From NCBI RefSeq assembly GCF_900103845.1, contig NZ_FNIJ01000019.1:1-64000 (forward strand): a stretch of 64,000 nucleotides of DNA, read 5' to 3'. This document shows positions 1 to 8,393 of the stretch, piece after piece (the stretch's first letter is position 1; each line of letters begins with the position of its first letter). A program made the position numbers and the translations under genes. The DNA comes from Pseudomonas jinjuensis (GTDB lineage: Bacteria > Pseudomonadota > Gammaproteobacteria > Pseudomonadales > Pseudomonadaceae). The notes beneath the pieces were generated by a model. That model saw only the letters and a list, made by a program, of their open reading frames with translations, ran no database searches and was not told the origin of the DNA.

Positions 1-133
1 GAATGATGCGCCAGCATCATCCGCCGATGGACATCGTCGCGGGGCTGGTGGTGGATAACGCTGGCGCGTTATGCACCCTACGGTGAAGGTGCGACTTCAT
101 GGTTCCCGTAGGAGCGGGCCATGCCCGCGACCG
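1..133. repeat. Composite intergenic repeat (three modules), cut by window start
   Basis: The stretch holds an ATCATCCGCCG-type module, a GGATAACGCTGGCGCGTTAT palindromic module (about 55-74) and a REP-like GTAGGAGCGGGCCATGCCC module (about 108-130). The same three modules recur in the same order and spacing at 9406-9533, and the last two recur at 49973-50045. It lies downstream of the leftward efflux operon. I see no gene in it. Confidence 0.75.
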
Positions 134-139
134 CCCCTT

Positions 140-1018
140 TTACATCTGCGCCTTCTCCCCCTCCGGCTTGACGATCACCGTCGCGGTGATCCCCGCCGCC
201 AGCAGCACGCCGTCCGGCACCTCGTCGATGTGGATGCGCACCGGCACGCGCTGGGCCAGGCGGACCCAGTTGAAGGTCGGGTTGACGTCGGCCACCAGTT
301 CGCGGCTCTCCGGGTTGTCGCGGTCGTAGATGGCGCGGGCGATGCTCTCGACGTGGCCCTTCAGGCGCTCGCCGCTCATCAGCTGCAGTTCGGCCGGGTC
401 GCCGATGCGGATGTGCGGCAGCTTGGTTTCCTCGAAGTAGCCGTAGATCCAGTAGGAGCTCTCGTCGACCACCGCCATCTTCGCCTCGCCGATGCGCGCG
501 TAGTCGCCGCGGTGCACGTTGAGGTTGGTCACGTAGCCGTCCACCGAGGCGCGCACGCGGGTGCGTTCCAGGTTCAGCTTCGCGGCATCCAGCGCGGCCA
601 GCGCCTGCTGGTAGTCGGCTTCGGCGGCGGCGGCGGTGTTGCTGGCGTCGTCGAGGCTCTCGCGGGACACCACCTGCTCGTCCATCGCCGCACGGCGCCG
701 GGCGTTCAGCTTGCGCATGGCGAGGGTGGCCTTGCGCGAAGCGACCAGCGCCTCGGCCTGCTTCACCGCCAACTGGTAGTGCTCGGGATCGATCTGCAGC
801 AGCAGGTCGCCCTTCTTCACCTGCTGGTTGTCGCGCACCGGCACGTCCACCACCACGCCGGAAACGTCGGCGGCGACGTTGATGATGTCGGCGCGCACGC
901 GGCCGTCGCGGGTCCAGGGGGTGTCCATGTAGTTCACCCAGAGGGTGCGCCCGAGCAGCGCGGCGCAGGCCAGGATGAGCAGGGTCGCCAGCAGGCTGAA
1001 GACGGATTTCAAGGTCAT
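140..1018 (-). CDS. HlyD/EmrA-family membrane fusion protein of an aromatic-acid-type efflux pump (AaeA-like)
   Basis: Periplasmic adaptor of 292 residues, predicted to link an inner-membrane permease to an outer-membrane channel. It has one N-terminal membrane anchor (about residues 5-23), then the family signature MDTPWTRDGRVRADI, a biotinyl-lipoyl-like barrel, an Ala-rich helical hairpin (about 75-145) and a second lipoyl half with the RTRVRASVDGYVTNLNVHRGD-type sequence. I chose the ATG at 1018 because the membrane helix follows at once; an in-frame start at 1081 would add 21 residues that run into the upstream gene. It is the last gene of a four-gene leftward operon (outer-membrane lipoprotein, FUSC permease, DUF1656, adaptor), the AaeX-AaeA-AaeB type arrangement used to export aromatic carboxylic acids. 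The substrate here is inferred only from family. Confidence 0.9.
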   Translation of the reverse strand: MTLKSVFSLLATLLILACAALLGRTLWVNYMDTPWTRDGRVRADIINVAADVSGVVVDVPVRDNQQVKKGDLLLQIDPEHYQLAVKQAEALVASRKATLAMRKLNARRRAAMDEQVVSRESLDDASNTAAAAEADYQQALAALDAAKLNLERTRVRASVDGYVTNLNVHRGDYARIGEAKMAVVDESSYWIYGYFEETKLPHIRIGDPAELQLMSGERLKGHVESIARAIYDRDNPESRELVADVNPTFNWVRLAQRVPVRIHIDEVPDGVLLAAGITATVIVKPEGEKAQM

Positions 1019-1029
1019 GGCGAAACTCG

Positions 1030-1242
1030 TTAGCGGTAGACGGTGAGGGAAAGAGCGCCGAACAGGCAGGCGAACAGGCACACGCGGAACAGCGCCGGGT
1101 GCCAGGTGAAGCGGTACAGGCCGGCTGCGGCGAACACGCGGTCAAGGCCCCAGGCGAGCACGGCGGCGACGATGAACAGCAGGGTCATGACCGGCATGTA
1201 CACGCCGTGGAAGGCCACCTCGCGGGGCAGGTCAGGCAGCAT
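1030..1242 (-). CDS. DUF1656 (AaeX/YtcA-like) small inner-membrane protein
   Basis: Small hydrophobic protein of 70 residues with two predicted membrane helices (about residues 15-32 and 48-66). It begins MLPDLPREVAFHGVYMP, typical of DUF1656 proteins, which almost always sit between a FUSC permease and an HlyD adaptor. Its start lies 11 bases inside the 3' end of the FUSC gene and it ends 11 bases before the adaptor start, so the three are translationally linked. Its biochemical role in the pump is not known. A longer in-frame start at 1404 would overlap FUSC coding sequence and gives low-complexity sequence, so I rejected it. Confidence 0.85.
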   Translation of the reverse strand: MLPDLPREVAFHGVYMPVMTLLFIVAAVLAWGLDRVFAAAGLYRFTWHPALFRVCLFACLFGALSLTVYR

Positions 1243-3409
1243 GGGCGATGGTTCCTTGGCTGGGCTCGGCGGCGCGCAGCGGCGACTGCGGGTCGAGCAG
1301 GGTCGTGCGGATGAAGTGCAGGTAGCTGAGCATGCGCCGCAGCGGCGAACTCTCGAAGTCCGGCGCGCGCTGCTCGTCGGTGCGGCGGATCGCATCGATG
1401 GCACGCTCCAGGGCGTCCAGCGCCTGCCGCTGGCGGTCCGCGTCGGGCTGCCCGAACAGGCGGATCAGCGCGCGGCCGAGGTCGCGGATCGCCGCGCGCC
1501 AGGGCATGGATTCGGCGTAGCACGGCTCGTCCGGCAGGGCATCCTGCTCGCGGCGCAGTTCGATGATGGCGTGGCCGGTTTCCAGCACCACGAAGGTCCA
1601 GCGCAGCAGGCGGCGCTGCACGTCCGGGCGGCCGGCGGCGACGCCATAGGCCTGGTTGAGCAGGTCGCGAGTGGCGCTTTCGAAGGCCGGCGCCGGCTGC
1701 GGGTGCGGGTCGCGGATCGCCTGCACCACGCGCATGCGCAGGTCCCGCTCCAGGCGCCGCCAGAACCAGGCGCTGGTGGGCGGCAGGATCACCGCCGCGG
1801 CGATGGCCGAGAGCAGCATCGACAGCACCAGGGCGATGTACTCGTTGATCATCCGCGCCGGGTCGTAGACGGTCAGGTTGGCCGGCACCGAGCCGAAGCT
1901 GAAGAACACCAGCAGGCCGAGGCCGTAGCCGGCCCACTGCGGACGGGTCGAGGCGAAGGCGCCGGCGGCGAACACCGGGGCCATGACCATGCACAGCAGC
2001 GGGAAGCCGTCGATGTGCGGGAACACGAAGAAGGTCGTGGTGAAGCCGAGCAGCGCCGAGATCGCCGTGCCGACGGCCATCTGCAGCGCCATCGCCGCCG
2101 GGTTCGGCGCCGCCGAGGCCAGCGCCGAGACAGCGACAGCGTTGAGCGCGAAGGTGCTGCCGCTGGGCCAGGCGGTGGAAATCCAGAAGCTGCCGAACAG
2201 CAGGATCATCATCCCGGTGCGCATCCCCGCCACTGCCGCGCCGACCGCATTGGCGCGCGGCGCGAAGACGCCGTCCCACTGCTCGCGCTGGTGGCGGTGC
2301 GCGGCCAGCGAGGCGTGGGTCTGGGCGTAGTCGTGGAGGTCGTCGGCGAGGCGGTAGAGCAGTTCCGCGGCGGTGTCGAAGTCCAGCCGCGCTTCCGCGT
2401 CCGGCCGCCGGCGCTGCAATTCCGCGCGGGCCTGGCGGATGCACTGCATCAGGCGCTGGCGATGCTCGTCGAGCTGCTCGGCCAGGCAGCGCGCGTCCTC
2501 GTCGGTCACCGCGCGGCCACGCCACGGCTGCAGCACCCGGCGCAGTTCGTCGAGGCATGGGGCGAAGGCTTCCAGCACCTCGTCCGCGCCCTGCCCGCGC
2601 AGGCGCGCCAGCAGCTGGTGCAGCGCGTGGTAGCGGGTGCCGAGGACCATGAATTCGTTGTTCAGGCGCAGCAGGCGGCCGTTGCGCAGGCGCATGTGCG
2701 GGTCTTCGAAGGTGCTGGCGCTGCGCAGCGTGTCGAGGCCGACCGCCTGGGCGGCGAAGTTCACGCTGGCCGCCTCGAAGGCCGCCGGATCGCCGCCGTC
2801 GAGATGGTCGAGGACGAACCCGGCGAAGGCGCCGAAGCGCAGGTACAGCGCGTTGCGCATGGCCGCGCCGGCGCTCTGCGGGAAGATCGCCGCGCTGACC
2901 ACGGTGGCGCAGAGGATGCCCAGGCAGACTTCCAGCAGCCGCCACACCGCCTGCATGAACGCGGCGTCCGGGTGCAGGGTGGCGGGGATGCCGATCAGCG
3001 CAGCGGTGTAGCCGGAAAGCACGCAGGCGTAGGAACGAAAGTCGCGGTAGCGCGCCGCGCCGGCGGTGCACAGGCCGATCCAGATCGCCATGGCGAGCAG
3101 GAACAGCACGCGCTCCTGGGCGAACAGGGCGATCAGCGCGACCATCACGGACAGCCCGAGGATGCTGCCGAGGATGCGGTAGAAGCTCTTGGCGAACACC
3201 TGCCCGCTCTGCGGCTGCATGACGATGAACACGGTGATGGTCGCGGTGCTCGGTTGCGGCAGCTCCAGGCGCATCGCCAGCCAGAGGGTGACGAAGGCGG
3301 CGAGCAGCACCTTGAACAGGTAGATCCAGGTCACGCCGTCGCTGCGCGCCCATTCGAAGGCCGCGCGGCGGACGTCCGGCAGCGCCGGAAGCAGGTTGAC
3401 GCGGGCCAT
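1232..3409 (-). CDS. FUSC-family inner-membrane permease (AaeB-like aromatic acid exporter)
   Basis: The 725-residue protein has the duplicated architecture of the FUSC/AaeB family: a block of about six membrane helices (roughly residues 25-180), a cytoplasmic helical region (180-365), a second membrane block (about 375-520) and a long cytoplasmic tail. The sequence FIVMQPQSGQVFAKS in the first block matches the conserved helix-turn of this family. The start at 3409 follows the stop of the upstream lipoprotein gene by one base, and its end overlaps the DUF1656 gene. It probably provides proton-driven export for the tripartite pump. The exported compound cannot be read from sequence; p-hydroxybenzoate-like acids are the family precedent. 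Confidence 0.9.
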   Translation of the reverse strand: MARVNLLPALPDVRRAAFEWARSDGVTWIYLFKVLLAAFVTLWLAMRLELPQPSTATITVFIVMQPQSGQVFAKSFYRILGSILGLSVMVALIALFAQERVLFLLAMAIWIGLCTAGAARYRDFRSYACVLSGYTAALIGIPATLHPDAAFMQAVWRLLEVCLGILCATVVSAAIFPQSAGAAMRNALYLRFGAFAGFVLDHLDGGDPAAFEAASVNFAAQAVGLDTLRSASTFEDPHMRLRNGRLLRLNNEFMVLGTRYHALHQLLARLRGQGADEVLEAFAPCLDELRRVLQPWRGRAVTDEDARCLAEQLDEHRQRLMQCIRQARAELQRRRPDAEARLDFDTAAELLYRLADDLHDYAQTHASLAAHRHQREQWDGVFAPRANAVGAAVAGMRTGMMILLFGSFWISTAWPSGSTFALNAVAVSALASAAPNPAAMALQMAVGTAISALLGFTTTFFVFPHIDGFPLLCMVMAPVFAAGAFASTRPQWAGYGLGLLVFFSFGSVPANLTVYDPARMINEYIALVLSMLLSAIAAAVILPPTSAWFWRRLERDLRMRVVQAIRDPHPQPAPAFESATRDLLNQAYGVAAGRPDVQRRLLRWTFVVLETGHAIIELRREQDALPDEPCYAESMPWRAAIRDLGRALIRLFGQPDADRQRQALDALERAIDAIRRTDEQRAPDFESSPLRRMLSYLHFIRTTLLDPQSPLRAAEPSQGTIAHAA

Positions 3410-3410
3410 C

Positions 3411-4919
3411 TCAGCGTTCGCCCGACGCGCGCACCGATACCGTCTCCGGCACCATCTGCGCTTCCTTCGGCGTGTCGCGGCCGCTCAGGGTGCCGCCGCC
3501 GAGGGCCACCACCAGCCCGGCGTGGCTGGCCAGGCGCGCCGCGCGCACCCGTTGCGCCACCAGTTGCTGCTGGAACAGGCGGGTCTGCGCGTTGAGCACG
3601 TTGAGGTAGTCGGTGAGGCCGCCGCTGTAGGCGCGGGCGGCGATGTCGTAGGTCTTCTGCGCCGCGGCCAGCGCCTGCTCGGCCAGGTCCTGCTGGATTT
3701 CCATGGAATGGATGCGGATCAGCTGGTCGGAGATGCCCTTCAGCGCGTTGACCAGGGTCTGGTTGTACTGCGCCACGGCGACGTCGTAGCCGGCCGATTC
3801 CTGGCCGAGCCGGGCGCGGCGGCTGCCGCCGTCGAAGATCGGCAGGGAGATCGCCGGGCCGACGCCGTAGGTGAATTTCTGTCCCTTGAGGAACTCCAGC
3901 ATGCCGCCGCCGACCGCGCTGTAGCCGACGCTGGCTATCAGGTCGACGTTGGGATAGAACTCGGCGCGCGCCACGTCGACGCCCTTGGCCTGGGCGGCGA
4001 CCTTCCAGCGACTGGCGACCACGTCCGGACGCTGGCCGACCAGCTGCAGCGGCAGCTTGCCCGGCAGCCCCGGCTGCTCGGCGAGAACCAGCGTCGGGCG
4101 CCTGATCGAGGCGCCGTCGCCCGGGCCCTTGCCGGCCAGCGCGGCGATCTGGTTGCGGCTGAGGGCGATGGCCTCGTCCAGCGCCTCCAGCTGGCGCCGC
4201 GTCTCCGGCAGCGGCACTTCCGCCTGGCTGACCTCGAACTCGGTGCCGATGCCGCCGGCCATGCGCCGCCGGGCCAGGTCGAGGATCTGTTCCTGCTGCT
4301 TCAGCGTGGCCTCGCCGACCTCCAGCTCGGCGTACTGCAGCGACAGGCCGATGTAGGCGCGGACGATGTTGCTCTCCAGCTCCAGCTGCGCCATGCGCGC
4401 CTCGGCGGCGGTCATGTAGGCGATGTTCAGGTAGCGCTCGGTGTTGCTGCGCTCGCGGCCCCAGAGGTCGAGGGCGTAGCTGAAGCCTATGGCGGCGTTG
4501 TTGTTCCAGGTAGTGGTCTTGGCCAGTTCGCCGGGGCCGTAGAAGAAGTCGTCCGGCCAGCCGTGGCGCTGCAGCGAGACGTCGCCATTGACCTGCGGCG
4601 CCTCGGCCGCCTCCGCCGCTCCCGCCAGCGACAGCGCCATGCGCACCCGCGCCTCGGCTTCGGCCAGGGTCGGGCTGCCGTCCAGCGCGGTGCGCACCCA
4701 GGCGTCCAGCTGCGGGTCGCGGTAGGCGCGCCACCACTGCTCCGCCGGCCAGTTCGCCTCGTCGTTGGCGTGCTGGATGGCGGCGTCGGTGGCCAGCTGC
4801 GCGTCACCCAGCCGCTGTTCCTGCGGGGCGATGCCGTGGGTGCTGATGCAACCGGCGATTGTTGAGAAAACGACAAAGGAGCAGACGAAGGTCAGCCCTT
4901 TCACGAGGGGACGCGGCAC
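3411..4919 (-). CDS. Outer-membrane efflux lipoprotein (OprM/NodT family)
   Basis: The 502-residue outer-membrane channel subunit has a lipoprotein signal ending in TIAGC (Cys24 as lipidation site). This is followed by two repeats of the TolC-like fold, for example the WWRAYRDPQLDAWVRTAL segment near residue 63 and FYPNVDLIASVGYSA near residue 320. NodT-family members form trimeric channels that dock onto an HlyD adaptor. It is the first gene of the leftward efflux operon, with a 1-base gap to the FUSC gene. About 65 bases upstream begins the DNA copy (4986-5093) that resembles the LysR promoter region at 7120-7239, so LysR control is likely. Placing the channel gene first is common for Pseudomonas versions of this pump. 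Confidence 0.92.
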   Translation of the reverse strand: MPRPLVKGLTFVCSFVVFSTIAGCISTHGIAPQEQRLGDAQLATDAAIQHANDEANWPAEQWWRAYRDPQLDAWVRTALDGSPTLAEAEARVRMALSLAGAAEAAEAPQVNGDVSLQRHGWPDDFFYGPGELAKTTTWNNNAAIGFSYALDLWGRERSNTERYLNIAYMTAAEARMAQLELESNIVRAYIGLSLQYAELEVGEATLKQQEQILDLARRRMAGGIGTEFEVSQAEVPLPETRRQLEALDEAIALSRNQIAALAGKGPGDGASIRRPTLVLAEQPGLPGKLPLQLVGQRPDVVASRWKVAAQAKGVDVARAEFYPNVDLIASVGYSAVGGGMLEFLKGQKFTYGVGPAISLPIFDGGSRRARLGQESAGYDVAVAQYNQTLVNALKGISDQLIRIHSMEIQQDLAEQALAAAQKTYDIAARAYSGGLTDYLNVLNAQTRLFQQQLVAQRVRAARLASHAGLVVALGGGTLSGRDTPKEAQMVPETVSVRASGER

Positions 4920-4985
4920 GGTCGAGGGTCCTGGAGAGTGATCTTGCGGGGGTTGCCGTAAAGCCAGTGTGGCAGATGAATTCTA

Positions 4986-5093
4986 GGGAGACGGGCGGAA
5001 AGGGATAAGACGGCGGAAATGCGATTCTTTATTACCGATACTGAAACAATGCCGCGCCCCGCCGCGTCACAGGCTCCGGAGGCGCCAATGGAC
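4986..5093. repeat. Left copy of a duplicated regulator/efflux promoter region
   Basis: Imperfect direct repeat of 7120-7239. Both share GGGAGACGGGCG, an AAATGCGATT core and the conserved TGAAACAATG (5042-5051 here, 7174-7183 in the other copy), and both lead to an ATGGAC. Similarity is good for about 85 bases and weaker afterwards. The left copy sits upstream of the efflux operon, the right copy upstream of both the U32 operon and the LysR gene. It may carry LysR binding sites. Confidence 0.65.
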
Positions 5094-5116
5094 CAGACCG
5101 CGCATCACCCGATTGC

Positions 5117-6124
5117 TCAATATTTCAGCACTTCCGGGTAGTAGCACATCTGGCCCGTCCGGCAGTGCTCGACCGAAGGCCTGAGGTTCTGCGCGAAATG
5201 CCGGATCTGCTCGATGCTCTCTCCGCTGGTGGCACGATCGAGCACGGCCCGCACCATTTCCACGCTGGCCAGCTTGCGCGCGAGCGGAGCCTCTCTGCCG
5301 GCGATCTTGACCGCGGCCACGCCGCCCCCGAGAAGTGCCGGCAAGGCGCACAAGCCGCAAGGGCCAAATGGCTGTCCGCCCGCCGTGGTCGAAAACCCGC
5401 AGGAAAAGCGGTACCAGAGCCATTTCCGATAGGCCTCGTCGTTGGCCTGCAGCTTTTCCGCTTGCTTCTCGCTGAGTTCGCCGCCATCGCGACGGCGATA
5501 TTCGTAGCGGTAGTTATCCAGGCAGATGGGCCCGCCCAACTGGCGGGGCAGATGGATCGTATTGCAATTGCCTTCCTCGAAGATGCAGGCATCGTTGAGG
5601 ATGAAGGCTTCGACCTCGATATCCGGCACTTCCGCAGCGATTTCGCAGGCTTCAGCGATGCTGACGTCGCGCGGCAGGATCAGGCGGAAGGCTCCCAGGT
5701 CGCGGCAGAATCTCGCCGCCTCCGCGTTGCGGCAGGTCGCTACCGAACTCACATGCAGTCTCGGCGCAGGCAGCCAGCGCGCGATCTGGCCGATCAGTCC
5801 GAGATCGGAAACGATCAGCGCATCGCCGCCCATTTCGACGAACGCCCTGCCGATTTCGTTGGCGACATCCAGCTGTTCGTCCGAATAGCGCTGCGCATTG
5901 AGCACGAGCGACAGCGCGCAGCCGTTGGCATGCGCGGTTTCGATCGCCTGTGCCAGGTCGGCACGGCTCGCCAGGTTGCCGGACGGTCTCCGATTGATGG
6001 TAGGGATGAGCCGGACTCCTTTCGTCCAGTCCCCCGGCGCGACCCCGCAGTAGAGCTCGTTGGCACCCGCCCGGGCGACAGGTTCGATTTCGTCCAGCCG
6101 GGAAATCGGAGCGACGATTCTCAT
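5117..6124 (-). CDS. U32-family protein (UbiU-like size), second gene of a U32 pair
   Basis: The 335-residue protein has the U32 TIM-barrel start MRIVAPISRLDEIEPVARAG and ANELYCGV. The C-terminal half is Cys-rich: NDACIFEEGNC, GPIC, FSCGFS, GPCGLC. U32 proteins were named peptidases, but the studied UbiU/UbiV and RlhA/TrhP members are [4Fe-4S] or RNA-modifying proteins, so a hydroxylase-type role is likelier than proteolysis. Length matches UbiU (about 330 residues). Start at 6124 overlaps the upstream partner by 4 bases, which fits a heterodimer. GC content looks visibly lower than in neighbours and the pair is inserted between an efflux operon and its LysR regulator, suggesting transfer. 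The substrate is unknown. Confidence 0.75.
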   Translation of the reverse strand: MRIVAPISRLDEIEPVARAGANELYCGVAPGDWTKGVRLIPTINRRPSGNLASRADLAQAIETAHANGCALSLVLNAQRYSDEQLDVANEIGRAFVEMGGDALIVSDLGLIGQIARWLPAPRLHVSSVATCRNAEAARFCRDLGAFRLILPRDVSIAEACEIAAEVPDIEVEAFILNDACIFEEGNCNTIHLPRQLGGPICLDNYRYEYRRRDGGELSEKQAEKLQANDEAYRKWLWYRFSCGFSTTAGGQPFGPCGLCALPALLGGGVAAVKIAGREAPLARKLASVEMVRAVLDRATSGESIEQIRHFAQNLRPSVEHCRTGQMCYYPEVLKY

Positions 6125-6975
6125 GCCGCATCTCCCGCCATGACCAGTCGATCGACATATCCCTTGTCGACGGCGGCGATCACTGCCTCCAGCATCTCCT
6201 GCGAGTACCGGCCGAACATCGTGTTGCCGATCTGCCAGGAACACCACTGGTCATCCCTCTCCGCCCGCTCGATCCGCGCACTCAGGGTCAGGCATTCCTT
6301 CTTGCACTTGCGGCCGACGGCGAAGCGCTCCGGGCCGCTCTGCGCCAGGGCTCCGATCCGGCACATGCGTCCCTTGGCGACGTAGAAGTACGGCAGATGG
6401 ACGCTCTTGCGCAGGGGCAACGCAGCGAACGCTTCGGTATCGGCGAAAAGCGGCGTGTCGATTTCCATGTGCCGAAGCCCGCAGAGTTCGAACAGCGTCC
6501 GCAATGGCGCGAAATCGAACCCGCAGTGCATCGCCCAGTCGCGGCCGGGCAGTCGCGGGTCCTTGATCATCCGGCACAGGATCCGGCCTGCGATCGTCCG
6601 CAGGGAGGGATGGTTTTCGCGAATGAAACGAACCACTCCCCAGTCGTTCGCCACCACTTCCGCATCGGCCGGCAACAAGGGCAGCAACAGCGCCAGGTTG
6701 CGAATCACCTGCGGCGAAGCCACCGGCGTGAGCAGGCAGAACCGCATCCGGCATTCCCGGGCACGCTGCAGGCCGGTTTTCAACGCATGTGGCGAAGGCA
6801 GAAGGTGCTCGCAGAACTCGCTGCCCTGATAGAAATGCGTGGGCGTGAATCGTGCCAGCCATGCCGCAAGATAGGGATCGCCGTGCCTTTCCCGCCAATA
6901 GGCTTCGCGCGCCTCCGGCCCGCTACCGATACGGGCGAGCGCAGCTGGCTGCGCAAGAGATATTGCGAGTTCCAT
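6121..6975 (-). CDS. U32-like protein (UbiV-like size), first gene of a U32 pair
   Basis: Protein of 284 residues from the ATG at 6975 (MELAISLAQPAALARI); an upstream in-frame ATG at 7077 would add 34 residues of uncertain quality. I see U32-like features: ADAEVVANDWGVVRFI in the barrel, MHCGFDFAPLRTLFELCG, and a terminal Cys cluster GRMC...GRKCKKEC that could bind an Fe-S centre, as the four cysteines of UbiV do. It overlaps the following U32 gene by 4 bases, and the two lengths (284 and 335) echo the UbiV/UbiU pair. Because genuine ubiUV genes normally sit with ubiT, which is absent here, I read this as a divergent paralogous pair of unknown substrate. Confidence 0.65.
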   Translation of the reverse strand: MELAISLAQPAALARIGSGPEAREAYWRERHGDPYLAAWLARFTPTHFYQGSEFCEHLLPSPHALKTGLQRARECRMRFCLLTPVASPQVIRNLALLLPLLPADAEVVANDWGVVRFIRENHPSLRTIAGRILCRMIKDPRLPGRDWAMHCGFDFAPLRTLFELCGLRHMEIDTPLFADTEAFAALPLRKSVHLPYFYVAKGRMCRIGALAQSGPERFAVGRKCKKECLTLSARIERAERDDQWCSWQIGNTMFGRYSQEMLEAVIAAVDKGYVDRLVMAGDAA

Positions 6976-7119
6976 ATTTGCAACGACCGCCTCTTGTTCT
7001 TCTGACTTCGTTACCCGCTCGTGAACTAAAGCGCCCGGGAACGCCGAGGCGAATCGGAAAATTCTGATATTTCCCATCTATCGCGCGCCCCAGCGAAAGC
7101 CATGGAGCAGGGAATCCCG

Positions 7120-7239
7120 GGGAGACGGGCGAGGAAGGGAAGACCGCGAAAATGCGATTGCTTGTTACTGACAATGAAACAATGATCGTCGGCCGCCATG
7201 TCACAATCTCCGCCATCGTGACCGGAGCTCCTTATGGAC
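7120..7239. promoter_or_regulatory. Divergent LysR/U32 promoter region, right copy of the duplicated sequence
   Basis: Region between the leftward U32 operon and the rightward LysR gene. It matches 4986-5093 imperfectly, with the best-conserved part at 7150-7183. Two A/T-richer blocks around TGTTACTGACAATGAAACA are the natural place for a LysR operator and promoter. The exact binding sites are not determined. Confidence 0.5.
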
Positions 7240-8184
7240 ACCCTGCAAACCATGCGCGCCTTCGTCAGCGTCGCGGAAACCGGCAGCTTCACCGCCGCCT
7301 CCCAGCAGTTGAACACCACCACCGCCTACGTCTCGCGGGCGGTGGCCAACCTCGAGAAGCACCTGCGCACGCGCCTGCTCAACCGCACCACCCGCCGTAT
7401 CGCCCTGACCGAGGCCGGCCAGCGCTACCTGCTGCGCTGCGAGCAGATCCTCGCCTACGTCGAGGAAGCCGAGGCCGAAGCCAGCGACGCCCACGCCCGC
7501 CCCGCCGGCAAGCTGCGCGTGCACTCGATGACCGGCATCGGCCAGCACTACGTGATCCGCTCCATCGCCGGCTACCGCCAGCAGCACCCGGAAGTGTCCT
7601 TCGAGATGACCATGGCCAACCGCGTGCCCGACCTGCTCGACGAGGGTTTCGACGTGGCCATCGTGGTCGCCACCGAACTGCCCGACTCCGGGCTGGTGTC
7701 GCAGCGCATCGGCGAGACCTACAGCATCCTCTGCGCCGCGCCCTCCTACCTCGCAGCCCGCGGCGTTCCGCGCATCCCGGCGGAGCTGATCGAGCACGAC
7801 TGCCTGCGCCTGGTCAGCCCGGTGATGCCGCTGGACAAGTGGCTGTTCGACGGTCCCCACGGCCAGGAAATGGTCACCCTCGGCCCGTCGCCCTTCCAGG
7901 TCAACGTCGGCGACGCCATGACCGAGGCGATCAGCGCCGGCATGGGCATCGGCGCCCTGCCCATCTACTCCGCCAGCGCCGGCCTGCGCGACGGCTCGCT
8001 GGTGCGCGTGCTGCCGCACTACAAGCTGCAGATTCTCAACGTGTACGCGCTGTATCCGTCGCGGCAGTACCTGGACGCGAAGATCCGCACCTGGGTGGCG
8101 TACCTGCGCGAGACGCTGCCGGCGGTGCTGCAGGCCGATGAAGAGGGACTGGAGGATGTGGGGAAGAGGAATACGGCGCGGTGA
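7234..8184 (+). CDS. LysR-family transcriptional regulator (AaeR-like)
   Basis: The 316-residue regulator begins MDTLQTMRAFVSVAETGSF, the standard LysR winged helix-turn-helix (recognition helix around TTAYVSRAVANLEKHL). An effector domain follows, with GFDVAIVV and GMGIGALPIY typical of the class. A good Shine-Dalgarno (CCGGAGCTCC) lies 8-14 bases before the ATG. It is divergent from the leftward genes. Before the U32 pair came between, it would have been directly divergent from the efflux operon, the usual aaeR/aaeXAB geometry. It probably senses an aromatic acid and activates efflux; the ligand is not visible in the sequence. Confidence 0.9.
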   Translation: MDTLQTMRAFVSVAETGSFTAASQQLNTTTAYVSRAVANLEKHLRTRLLNRTTRRIALTEAGQRYLLRCEQILAYVEEAEAEASDAHARPAGKLRVHSMTGIGQHYVIRSIAGYRQQHPEVSFEMTMANRVPDLLDEGFDVAIVVATELPDSGLVSQRIGETYSILCAAPSYLAARGVPRIPAELIEHDCLRLVSPVMPLDKWLFDGPHGQEMVTLGPSPFQVNVGDAMTEAISAGMGIGALPIYSASAGLRDGSLVRVLPHYKLQILNVYALYPSRQYLDAKIRTWVAYLRETLPAVLQADEEGLEDVGKRNTAR

Positions 8185-8186
8185 GG

Positions 8187-8290
8187 ATTCCATGATCGTT
8201 CCCACGCTCCCGCGTGGGAATGCATCCCAGGACGCTCCTGCGTCCGGACACCGAGCCTGCAAGCGACTACGAACCTGTAGGAGCCAGCCC
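8187..8290. repeat. REP-like hairpins downstream of the LysR gene
   Basis: The stretch contains GTTCCCACGC and its complement GCGTGGGAA around a short loop (about 8199-8221), followed by a similar GGACGCTCCTGCGTCC hairpin and then a fragment of the CTGTAGGAGCCAGC repeat (about 8275-8288). This kind of extragenic palindrome is common in Pseudomonas. It may end transcription of the LysR gene. Confidence 0.6.
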
Positions 8291-8393
8291 AAAAAACCGC
8301 CGATAACCGCCCACCATCCTCGTCAGGCCGTTCCCCCTCCTCCGCTCCCGGATGCTAGGGTTGCCCTCTTTCCCACCAGCCATTCCCGCGACC

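Noticed and set aside
5117-6975. Calling the U32 pair peptidases
   Set aside because: The family name is historical; the Cys clusters and the paired arrangement point to UbiU/UbiV-like Fe-S proteins instead.
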